Positions 8,652 to 16,330 of a DNA stretch of 32,721 bases are shown one piece after another. Position 1 is the stretch's first letter. Every line of letters starts with the position of its first letter. The stretch comes from a candidate division WS1 bacterium. GTDB taxonomy: Bacteria > Armatimonadota > Zipacnadia > Zipacnadales > Zipacnadaceae. Both the position numbers and the translations under genes were made by a program. The notes under the pieces are model-generated. The model saw nothing but the letters and a program-made list of their open reading frames with translations. It was not told the origin of the DNA and searched no databases. The stretch is from NCBI GenBank assembly GCA_012523355.1, contig JAAYIR010000195.1, positions 1-32,721 of the forward strand. The letters run 5' to 3'.

Positions 8652-9656
8652 CTAGACTGGTGCATAAGCGGCCAGAGACCCTGGAGCCGGAGAGAGGGGG
8701 CCATTGTCAAGCGTCACGAAACCATTCTCGTGAGCGAAGGGCATACCACCGGGCGCGTCGTCAGGACGGACAACGGGCAGATAGATGCCGCTCGTGGAGG
8801 CCAGATGCAGGACGAGGAGTTGATCTACCGGCCAGTCCCCGCCCAGAAGCGCGACCGGAACGGCCTCCGCAGCAGCGAAGGTGGCGATTTGCCGGGCACC
8901 GGTGAGGCCCCCGCAGCGGCGCAAGTCCACGCCCAGCAGGTCCACGGCTCCCTCCGTAAGCAGGCGTCGGAAGGCCTGCAAGCCCAGGGCGCGTGCTCCG
9001 GCTCCCAGCGGCACCTCCACCTGCCGCCCCAGGTCCCGGTATTCAGCTGCAGCCTCGACGGGGAGCAGATCCAGTATCCAGAAGGTTTCGGTTGCCTGAG
9101 CGCGCAAGGCCAGCCGCAGGGCGTCGTCGAAGTCGCTGGCGGGTTCCGAGAATTGCAGGAACAAGCGTATCTGATCACCCCAGCGGCGCCGGAGCTCCTC
9201 GGCGGACTGGAGAGCGCGCGCGGGACTGGAGTCGGTGATCCGGACTCCGCCCGGAGGAGACTGCGAGGCCTGCTTTCGTTCGGGAGTGAGGGAAACATAG
9301 GTGTCGCAACGGGGGAAGTAGCGTCCGCCGAGGAGCGCGTACAGGGGCAGACTGGCCTGGAGAGCAGCGAGCTGCCATAGAGCCAGGTCCAGCACACTCA
9401 GTGCCGCGGCAGCCGCCGGCTCCGGTTCGTGGCGCCAGTCCACGGTGAGCGCCATCCGCTCCCAGAGCGCTCCGTGCTCCAGCGGCTCACGTCCCAGGAT
9501 CAAGGGTTCCAGGTTCGCCAGGACTTCGGCTGCTTCGCCGGTCTCCACTGCCTCGGGCCAGGCACTGTAAGCCGTGACGCCGGTGTCGGTAGCTAGGGCC
9601 AGGAGCAGGGGTACGGGTCCCTCGGAACGGAGCAGAGTGGCGCTGTCTATGATCAC
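8652..9656 (-). CDS. Enolase-superfamily homologue (mandelate racemase/MenC-like), apparently catalytically degenerate
   Basis: Capping-domain pattern ALSVLDLALWQLAALQASLPLYALLGGRYFPRCDTYVSL and barrel segment LLTEGAVDLLGVDLRRCGGLTGARQIATFAAAEAVPVALLGG; the KxK and metal-ligand motifs are not found. Confidence 0.75.
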   Translation of the reverse strand: MIIDSATLLRSEGPVPLLLALATDTGVTAYSAWPEAVETGEAAEVLANLEPLILGREPLEHGALWERMALTVDWRHEPEPAAAAALSVLDLALWQLAALQASLPLYALLGGRYFPRCDTYVSLTPERKQASQSPPGGVRITDSSPARALQSAEELRRRWGDQIRLFLQFSEPASDFDDALRLALRAQATETFWILDLLPVEAAAEYRDLGRQVEVPLGAGARALGLQAFRRLLTEGAVDLLGVDLRRCGGLTGARQIATFAAAEAVPVALLGGDWPVDQLLVLHLASTSGIYLPVVRPDDAPGGMPFAHENGFVTLDNGPLSPAPGSLAAYAPV

Positions 9657-10333
9657 GAGTCGGCCTCCAGCCGGTGCCCCACGCCCGGAAGCGTGAGGAT
9701 GCTCGCCTGCGCGCCGGCCTCGCTCAGGCGGGCTCGCAGGCGGCCAAGGTGGACGTCCAGGGTACGACTTCGGGGCGGCAGCGCTTGCCCCCAGACCCGG
9801 TGGATCAGTTCCTGGCGCGGGTAGACCTGGCCGGTGCGAGCCAGCAGCGCAGCTAGCAGGTCAAATTCGCGCGGGGGCAAGGGTAGTTCCCGACCGTTGA
9901 CTGTGACCTCATGCCGTCGCCGGTCCAGGCGCAGATTCCCGGCTTCCAGGATGGGAGATGGGACAGAAACCGGGGCGGCTTGCTGGCGGCGCAGGAGGCT
10001 GCGCAGGTGGGAGACAATCTCTCGCGGGGTGAGCGTGGCCGGGATGACGTCACTCACGCCGGTCTGCAACAGGGCGATGGTGGACTCGCTGTCCTCCGCT
10101 AGCGTTGCTACCAAGACGGGTCGGGAGGCTGCCTCGACCAGACGCCGCAGTGGTGTGGGGTCCTGCCTGGCAGGCCACTGCACCAATAGGACCTCACACG
10201 TTCCCTCGGCGACCCGGGAGGCCGCCTGGCGGAAGGTCGGCGCAGGTTCCAGAAGCAGATCGCCACCGGCCTGTCCCCCTGCCAGCAAGCGGTTAGTGAA
10301 GTCCTCGGTTCCCCACACGCAGATGCGGGCCAT
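9653..10333 (-). CDS. OmpR-type winged-helix regulator with degenerate receiver domain
   Basis: C-terminal winged helix LPLPPREFDLLAALLARTGQVYPRQELIHRVWGQ...RTLDVHLGRLRARL...GVGHRLEA; N-terminal receiver-like fold ending in LRSLLRR but without the phosphoacceptor Asp. Overlaps the 8652-9656 gene by 4 bp. Confidence 0.85.
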   Translation of the reverse strand: MARICVWGTEDFTNRLLAGGQAGGDLLLEPAPTFRQAASRVAEGTCEVLLVQWPARQDPTPLRRLVEAASRPVLVATLAEDSESTIALLQTGVSDVIPATLTPREIVSHLRSLLRRQQAAPVSVPSPILEAGNLRLDRRRHEVTVNGRELPLPPREFDLLAALLARTGQVYPRQELIHRVWGQALPPRSRTLDVHLGRLRARLSEAGAQASILTLPGVGHRLEADS

Positions 10334-10336
10334 AGG

Positions 10337-10909
10337 CTATTCTGAGGCGGAAGACTGCTGCTTTTCCATGAAGTCGAGCACGTCAGACAGCCCGAAACGC
10401 CGCGGGTTGCCGCGTGTGCGGAAGCACTTAAGCAAGCAGCGGATGGTGTAGCGGGGCACGGAGGTCGCGCAGACGCCAAGCAGGGTGGCGGTCTCCTCAA
10501 TGCTGAGCACTGGATCGAGCAGGCGTTCGATAAGCTCCTCACGGCTCTCGCGGGCGGCAGAGCCACGAGTGGGGGGCTCCGTCTCTTCGACCTCCAGGGG
10601 CAAGCGCTGTTGACGGCCCAGTAGTAGTTGTAGGCGTCGGCTCTGAACCTCGGGAGGGTTCAGGTCGCTGGGCACAGTCGGCACCCGGCCCGAAGCTGCC
10701 CGTGGAGCCGGTGGCTTCACCTGTGCGGGCGGCGTCCTCTCTGGCTCGATTTCGGTCGTGTCCGGTGCGGGCTCCGTCGCCGTGGTTTCAGGCTCAGTCG
10801 CGGAGTCTTCCGGGGCCTCCGGCTTCTCCGGCTCAGACGCTGGTTGGTCGGGAAGGGAGCGGCGAGTCGCCGCGCGCTCACGGTATCGTAACCATTCGTG
10901 CATCAACAT
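10337..10909 (-). CDS. Helix-turn-helix (MerR/excisionase-like) protein with long Pro/Glu/Thr-rich N-terminus
   Basis: C-terminal LLDPVLSIEETATLLGVCATSVPRYTIRCLLKCFRTRGNPRRFGLSDVLDFME resembles HTH_17-type domains; low-complexity N-terminus. Confidence 0.75.
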   Translation of the reverse strand: MLMHEWLRYRERAATRRSLPDQPASEPEKPEAPEDSATEPETTATEPAPDTTEIEPERTPPAQVKPPAPRAASGRVPTVPSDLNPPEVQSRRLQLLLGRQQRLPLEVEETEPPTRGSAARESREELIERLLDPVLSIEETATLLGVCATSVPRYTIRCLLKCFRTRGNPRRFGLSDVLDFMEKQQSSASE

Positions 10910-10920
10910 AGGATCTCACC

Positions 10921-10937
10921 CCGGCCTGAAAGGCCGG
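10921..10937. repeat. GC-rich hairpin between TPR gene and HTH gene
   Basis: CCGGCC-TGAAA-GGCCGG, perfect 6 bp stem; no T-tract. Confidence 0.6.
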
Positions 10938-10956
10938 CCTGTGCAGCTCTAATCGT

Positions 10957-12657
10957 CTACGGATTGGCGTTGGCCTGCGAAGGAGACGCGGACCAGGAGC
11001 GGGGCAGCGCCACCGCCTCCTGATGCTGTCTCTCGGCCTGGGCGCGCATATTCGCTGCCCCGGTGTCTACATAGACCAGGGCGTTCGTAGCCGCCTCGGT
11101 GGCCAGGGCGTAGTACACCATGCGCAGGTCATAGCTTCGTTGATGGGCGGGGAGAGGCTTCACCTCGGCGGCAAAATCACGGATCTTCTGCATCTGCTGA
11201 ACCGCCGTGCGCAGTCTGGTGTAGGCTTCCTCACGGGTCATCTCCCGTGACTTCTGATCCAGCGCTTTGAGCAGGCTGAATGCCTCCTCCAGGGCCTCGG
11301 CCACCACGCCGTCGCAAGCGGAGAACATCTCTTCAAAATGGGTTGCGGTGTCTTCGGAAGCCTGCGCAGCCTCCTGATAGGCGGTGAAGGCGGCGCCAAA
11401 TTGCAGCGCGGCCATATACATGCGCCCCAGCTCCAGGTAGGCCTCGGCTCTCGCCTCGCCCTGGGAAAGCGCAGCGATCTGAGCATAGGTCTCCTCGGCG
11501 GCGGGCAGCAGGTTGCGGTCGCGGTAGGCGCGGCTGAGGGCGGTGAGCAGGGGTAGGTTCTCAGGGCTAGCCTCAGCACCAGCCCGCAGGGTCTCCAGGG
11601 CCAGGGCCGGCTGCCGCTGACGTTCGTACAATGCACTGAGTTGCAGGTATGCCGCGGGAGCCTGAGGCCGGGCGGCGATCGCCTGCTGCAGGAGCTCCAC
11701 TGCCGGCTGCCAGAGCCCTCGTGCAGCCTGTAAGCTAGCCAGCTCCAGGCGGGGCTCGTAGAGTGTAGGATCCAGCGCGATGGCGGAAACCAGGGAGACG
11801 CGCCGTTGTTCATCATTCTGTAGCGAGGCATAGGCCCGCGCGCGAAGGAGTAGCGCCGGGATCTGGGGCGCCCCCTGACGGATAGCCCCGGCGATCAAGT
11901 CCAGCGCACGGGAAGCATCGCCCTTACTGAGGGCCTCACGCGCTGCTGCCAAGGGGTCAGGAGACGCGGAGGGCAGGGTTTGCACCAGGGTAGCAGGCGC
12001 AGCGACCTCAGGCGGCGACGGCGCAGGAAGGGGGGAAGCGGGGGGAACCTCCGGCTCCGGGGGTGGGGGAAGAACCTGTGTGGCTGATGTCGGGGGAGGA
12101 GGAGGCAGAGCAGGCTGCGTTTCCGGTGCTACCGGCGTCGCTTGCGCCCAGCCCTGGGTGAGCGCTCGGGCCGCCAGGCTGGCCAGCAAGTCTGCGTCCT
12201 GCGGCATACGCAGGGAGGGCTCGGAGACCTCTATCTGGCGCACCTGCCCCGCCGCGAGGCGAGCCCAGACTATCTCCACGCTGCCGCCCTGTGGGGTGAT
12301 CTGTAGCGCAAGACGCGCGACCTCGTCCAGGTGGAGACGCTGGGCCAGTTCCAGGAGCCGGGAGTAGACCTGGTCCGGTGGGGCGGTGCCCAAGGCGGTG
12401 AGGAAGTCCTTACTCAGACCGGCGGCATTGACGAGAGCCGAGTCGGCTGTCAGCATTGTGCACCGGTTGTCGCCCTGGGCCAGCCGAGGCAGCAGAGCAT
12501 CGGCAAATGCGGCAGCGCCGGTCGGCGACTCGGAAGCCAAGACGACAATTACTCCGCGAGTGAGACCCCCGGGGGCTGGTTCAGCGAGCGACGCGCTCAC
12601 CGCTGTAAGCAAGCAGAGGGAGCACACCTGGATTGTTGCAGCCCAGGCTACTCGCAT
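10957..12657 (-). CDS. Secreted TPR-repeat protein with proline-rich linker
   Basis: Signal-peptide-like N-terminus AATIQVCSLCLLTAVSASLAEP; Pro-rich segment; repeated TPR-like helices (e.g. APAAYLQLSALYERQRQPALALETLRAG). Confidence 0.85.
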   Translation of the reverse strand: MRVAWAATIQVCSLCLLTAVSASLAEPAPGGLTRGVIVVLASESPTGAAAFADALLPRLAQGDNRCTMLTADSALVNAAGLSKDFLTALGTAPPDQVYSRLLELAQRLHLDEVARLALQITPQGGSVEIVWARLAAGQVRQIEVSEPSLRMPQDADLLASLAARALTQGWAQATPVAPETQPALPPPPPTSATQVLPPPPEPEVPPASPLPAPSPPEVAAPATLVQTLPSASPDPLAAAREALSKGDASRALDLIAGAIRQGAPQIPALLLRARAYASLQNDEQRRVSLVSAIALDPTLYEPRLELASLQAARGLWQPAVELLQQAIAARPQAPAAYLQLSALYERQRQPALALETLRAGAEASPENLPLLTALSRAYRDRNLLPAAEETYAQIAALSQGEARAEAYLELGRMYMAALQFGAAFTAYQEAAQASEDTATHFEEMFSACDGVVAEALEEAFSLLKALDQKSREMTREEAYTRLRTAVQQMQKIRDFAAEVKPLPAHQRSYDLRMVYYALATEAATNALVYVDTGAANMRAQAERQHQEAVALPRSWSASPSQANANP

Positions 12658-13934
12658 AGCTTCATCTTGGCGCGCACCGTGACCAGGGCGTTGTCGAGGG
12701 CTCGCGCCTGCTCAGGATGAGCGGCCTTCTGCTCCTGATAAGCGGTGACGGCCTTCTGGTAGGCGGCCAGGGCCTCCGCCTTGCGGCCTTGCTGCAGGAG
12801 ACTATCCCCCTGGGCGCGGTAGTCCTCGGCGCGCACCGCAGGCGGGGGCGGTGGCCGCCGGCGCCCACTGATCTCCACCTTGATCATGGGCTGCTCGGTG
12901 GCGGGAGTGGCTGAGGCGGCCGGAGTTGCTGAAGCCGTCGGAAGGGCCGAAGCCGGGGGCGGCTGTGCCGTGGTTTCACCCGTTGCGGAAGTGCCCGGAT
13001 ACCCCGGCGGCTGAATGGGTTGTAGGCCTTCGGCCCGGGGAACCGGGGGCGCCAGGAGCGGGGGTGTGGGCGCGGGCGTGGGCTCGGTGGGTTGCCAGGG
13101 ATTGCTGAGTGGACGGATCTGGACATCGCCGCCGCCGGACGGAGCGGTCACCGGCGGGGGCAAGGGCAAGCCCGTAGCCTCCCCGGTGGCAGGAGCATAG
13201 GGGTTGGTAAGGAACGGATTCCCGGTCGGCGCATAGAAGACGGGGAATTGGCCGGCTGGAGTCCCGGCCTGCCGGGCCTGCCGGAGGGCGGCGTTGTAGT
13301 AGGAGTTCGCGGTTGCGTCCTTGGGCCGCAGGCGCGCGGCCTGCGCGTATTGGGCAGCGGCCTGGGCGTATTGGCCCTGGCCATAGTACTGATTGCCGGC
13401 GTCCATTGCCTGCTGGTATTGCCTGTGGATGACCTGGTTGCGATGGCGTACCACCAGCAGCAGCGCCAGGCTCATGATGAGCAGGACCGCGGCCGCGGTG
13501 AGGATGACCAGGGCCAACGGCTGCAGGCGGCGGAGGTGCTCCTCCTTCTCCTCGGGGGAGGGTTCCTGGGCTTCCAGCTCCTCCATCTCCCGGCGCAAGG
13601 CCTCCAGACGCTCGGCCTCCACCTCACGCTCCGGGTCCAGCTCCAGGAGTTGCTCGTACAGTCCGATAGCCAGGTGCCGATTGCCGGCTTGCTCCTCGGC
13701 CATGGCCAAGAGAGCATAGGCGTCCGCCGAGGCGGGATACTCCTCCAACTCCTCTCGGCACAGCACTGCCGCTTCACCTATACGGCCGAGCGCAAGGAGG
13801 TTAGTAGCACGATGGAGCCGGGAGGGATGCGGGGTCTCCACCACGGGAAGTTGGGAGGTATCCTCCGGCGATGCGGACTCAGACGGAGTGGTGTCCGGAG
13901 TGACGGGCAACAACCTGGTACGCGAATCGTCCAC
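12648..13934 (-). CDS. TPR-repeat membrane protein with proline-rich region
   Basis: TPR-like segments at both ends, TM helix LALVILTAAAVLLIMSLALLLVV, Pro/Ala/Thr-rich central region; GTG start preceded by an extended SD (GGGAGGTGATC). Confidence 0.85.
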   Translation of the reverse strand: MDDSRTRLLPVTPDTTPSESASPEDTSQLPVVETPHPSRLHRATNLLALGRIGEAAVLCREELEEYPASADAYALLAMAEEQAGNRHLAIGLYEQLLELDPEREVEAERLEALRREMEELEAQEPSPEEKEEHLRRLQPLALVILTAAAVLLIMSLALLLVVRHRNQVIHRQYQQAMDAGNQYYGQGQYAQAAAQYAQAARLRPKDATANSYYNAALRQARQAGTPAGQFPVFYAPTGNPFLTNPYAPATGEATGLPLPPPVTAPSGGGDVQIRPLSNPWQPTEPTPAPTPPLLAPPVPRAEGLQPIQPPGYPGTSATGETTAQPPPASALPTASATPAASATPATEQPMIKVEISGRRRPPPPPAVRAEDYRAQGDSLLQQGRKAEALAAYQKAVTAYQEQKAAHPEQARALDNALVTVRAKMKLCE

Positions 13935-14011
13935 TGAAGATCACCTCCCACGAGAATGGCGCCAGGTTCAGGGCGTGTACCTACTAAACCCGTGAGCCAA
14001 TACGCAAGTTC

Positions 14012-14025
14012 CGCCCTGCAGGGCG
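14012..14025. repeat. 14 bp perfect palindrome in leader of TPR operon
   Basis: CGCCCTGCAGGGCG. Confidence 0.6.
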
Positions 14026-14084
14026 CTATGGACCGCAGCAGTACAGCTTTCCACGAAAAACTTGGAAAAGTCTATACAACTGCA

Positions 14085-14113
14085 ATTGTACGAAGCCCAC
14101 CCGGTAGTGTCAA
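14085..14113 (-). promoter_or_regulatory. Near-consensus sigma70-type promoter TTGACA-N17-TACAAT for the leftward TPR/HTH operon
   Basis: On -: TTGACA (14113-14108), 17 bp spacer, TACAAT (14090-14085), about 150 bp upstream of the GTG start at 13934. Confidence 0.7.
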
Positions 14114-14150
14114 GGATGGCTCACAGTCATTGGCTAAGTCGAGGTTGGTC

Positions 14151-14191
14151 GGGGCGGAATCTGCGCCCCAGGACGTTGCTCCTTGGGAGCA
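14151..14191. repeat. Two adjacent small hairpins upstream of the UroD-like gene
   Basis: GGGGCG-gaatctg-CGCCCC (14151-14169) and TGCTCC-ttg-GGAGCA (14177-14191). Confidence 0.4.
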
Positions 14192-14322
14192 GGTAGTCTA
14201 TCTCCTGTGGGGGAAGATTGCTCAGTAGCATGGGCAACCGGGGTCCACTGCTGTCTCTGAGCGGCCGGACCTTCCCGTGTCGCGTAAAGACGGTCTGTAT
14301 CTTCTGGAGTGAGGGATAGTAG

Positions 14323-15462
14323 ATGCTGACACCTCGCGAGAACCTCTTGACCATGCTGCGCCATGAGCGGCCGGAGTGGACGCCGGTCTTCGGGCATGTG
14401 GACAATTACAGTCAGCCCAACCGACGGGGCATGGATCCCGAACTGGAGGAGAGACTCTTCTGCACGGAGGGCCCGGATCAGCGGACCGTGGAGTTTTCGC
14501 GCAATCTGGGACTAGACATCGCCGATCTCTATCCCGTGCCGTTGGTTGCCACGTCGCCGCGGGTGAGGATGGAGGAGCACCGCGAGAAAGAGGTGCTCAC
14601 CAGCGTCTGGCACACGCCAGCAGGTGATTTGCAGGAGGTCAAACGCTACTCACCCGGTACGGGTCTGTGGTATACCCAGGAGCACCTGGTCAAGACCAAG
14701 CGGGATCTACCGGCGCTGGCGGCATTGCATGAGGATCAGGAATTCGCGCTCAGCCCCGATCTCCTGGAGTTGACGCGAGCGCGGCGACAACTGATTGGCG
14801 AGGAGGGCCTGCTTCTCTTGGGCCTACCGGGCACGCCGCTGGGGCAGATGGTGCGGGTCTACGCCGGTGCCGAGAGTCTGGCTTACCTGTGGGCCGACGC
14901 GCGTGCCGAGTTAAGGGCGACACTGGAGGTGATGGGCGAGAACTACGAGCGCTGGTGTCGCCTGGCCGCACAAGTCGAGGAAGCCGAGGCGCTAATCACC
15001 ATGGATGACACCTCGACCACCACCCAGTCGCCAGCGATGTTCGAGGAATTCTGCCTGGGCTACACTGACCGCATGGCAGATATCTGCCATGCCGCGGGGA
15101 AGTTCTATCTGCATCATTCCTGCGGACTGATCCGGGATCTGCTGCCGCTGTATGCGCAGACACGGATGGATGCTGTGCACGCCTTCACCATTCCGCCCGT
15201 GGGGGACGTGGCCATCGCGGAGGGCAAGGCGGTGCTCGGTTCCAGGATTGCCCTCCTGCCGATCGTGGTGCAGCTCATGGGGGACATGAGCGATCGGGAG
15301 AAGGTCATGCAAGGCCTGGAGGAGATGTATGCCGAGGCCGGGGAAGAGAATGTGGGGTTCTGGTTCATCGCGGACCCGGAGAAGGACATGGAGGACCATG
15401 CCTGGTTGGCGGGGGAGTGCCTGCGGCTGGCACGGAAGCCTCAGAGGGAGATCCGCACATGA
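14323..15462 (+). CDS. Uroporphyrinogen decarboxylase-superfamily protein (MtaA/CmuA-like)
   Basis: MLTPRENLLTMLRHERPEWTPVF N-terminus; AGKFYLHHSCGLIRDLLPLY H-x-x-C-type segment; C-terminal barrel. Confidence 0.8.
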   Translation: MLTPRENLLTMLRHERPEWTPVFGHVDNYSQPNRRGMDPELEERLFCTEGPDQRTVEFSRNLGLDIADLYPVPLVATSPRVRMEEHREKEVLTSVWHTPAGDLQEVKRYSPGTGLWYTQEHLVKTKRDLPALAALHEDQEFALSPDLLELTRARRQLIGEEGLLLLGLPGTPLGQMVRVYAGAESLAYLWADARAELRATLEVMGENYERWCRLAAQVEEAEALITMDDTSTTTQSPAMFEEFCLGYTDRMADICHAAGKFYLHHSCGLIRDLLPLYAQTRMDAVHAFTIPPVGDVAIAEGKAVLGSRIALLPIVVQLMGDMSDREKVMQGLEEMYAEAGEENVGFWFIADPEKDMEDHAWLAGECLRLARKPQREIRT

Positions 15463-15548
15463 ATCTGAGCTGTATCATGGTCAACAGCTTCCGGCCGGAC
15501 CACCTCGACCTTTACCGAGACGAGTTGGCCGCTGGCACCCCGGAGTGA
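15459..15548 (+). pseudogene. Probable sulfatase/alkaline-phosphatase-superfamily N-terminal remnant (29 aa), translationally coupled to the UroD-like gene
   Basis: MNLSCIMVNSFRPDHLDLYRDELAAGTPE*; resembles sulfatase N-termini of the form MNxxxIMxDSxRxDHLGCYG; ATGA overlap with the upstream stop. Confidence 0.45.
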
Positions 15549-15571
15549 GCCGCATAAGCTTCTAGATCCGG

Positions 15572-16330
15572 TCAAGAGGCAAGCGGGGGAACAATCGTGA
15601 CGCCTCGCTGTCGCAGGTAAGCGAGCGCTTGCGTGGGTACGTCGCTGCAGAAGGCCTCGGCTGGCGCCGTGAGTGCCGCCTCGAAGTCCGCCGAGGTGTT
15701 GCAGGTCCACATGGAGAGGCGCAGCCCTCGATCCTGTGCCGCCGCGAGGCTCTCCCCGCTGGCTGTATGTACGCTCATGCATGCCCACTCGCAGTCGAGG
15801 CTCACGGCTGTCTCCACATCGGACTGGTTCGCGTAGCCGCCCAGGAAGCCCCGCCTGATCTCCGGCGCGACTTCGCGCATGATGGCCAGCGCCTGGGGGT
15901 CAAAGGAGATGGCCAAGGCACGCTCAGTGACGCCATACTCCGCGGCGGTAGTCGCCAGTTGGCGGCACACGGTCTCATACCGCGTGGTGGCATCGCGCTT
16001 GATCTCCAGATGATACAGGGCGAAATCGGGCACGGCCTCCAGCACCTGACCCAGCGTGGGTACGCCTACCCGCTCTGGCCCCTGGGGAAAAGCGGCGCGG
16101 GCCTCCAGCGCCTGGAGCTCGGCGGACGTGAGGGCCGATACGGGGCCGCGAGCGTTGGTGGTGCGCTCCAGCGTATCGTCGTGGATAACGACCAACACGC
16201 CATCCGCCGACAGGTGTACGTCGAGTTCGATTCCTGTCACACCCAGGTTGCGCGCCAGCGTGAACCCTGCCAGGGTGTTCTCCGGCGCCTCTCCGGCGGC
16301 CCCGCGATGTCCGAGCAAGTGGATGGTCAT
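15572..16330 (-). CDS. Glycerophosphodiester phosphodiesterase family protein
   Basis: LLGHRGAAGEAPENTLAGF, ELDVHLSADGVLVVIHDDTLERTT, YHLEIKRD motifs of GDPD. Confidence 0.93.
   Translation of the reverse strand: MTIHLLGHRGAAGEAPENTLAGFTLARNLGVTGIELDVHLSADGVLVVIHDDTLERTTNARGPVSALTSAELQALEARAAFPQGPERVGVPTLGQVLEAVPDFALYHLEIKRDATTRYETVCRQLATTAAEYGVTERALAISFDPQALAIMREVAPEIRRGFLGGYANQSDVETAVSLDCEWACMSVHTASGESLAAAQDRGLRLSMWTCNTSADFEAALTAPAEAFCSDVPTQALAYLRQRGVTIVPPLAS

Noticed and set aside
13092-13937. 281 aa ORF on + opposite the 12648-13934 TPR gene
   Set aside because: Opposite strand encodes convincing TPR/TM/Pro-rich protein with SD and promoter; this ORF is a shadow.
14177-14206. TTGCTC-N17-TATCTC as a promoter for the + UroD-like gene
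   Set aside because: Only 3 of 6 matches in each box; not better than chance.
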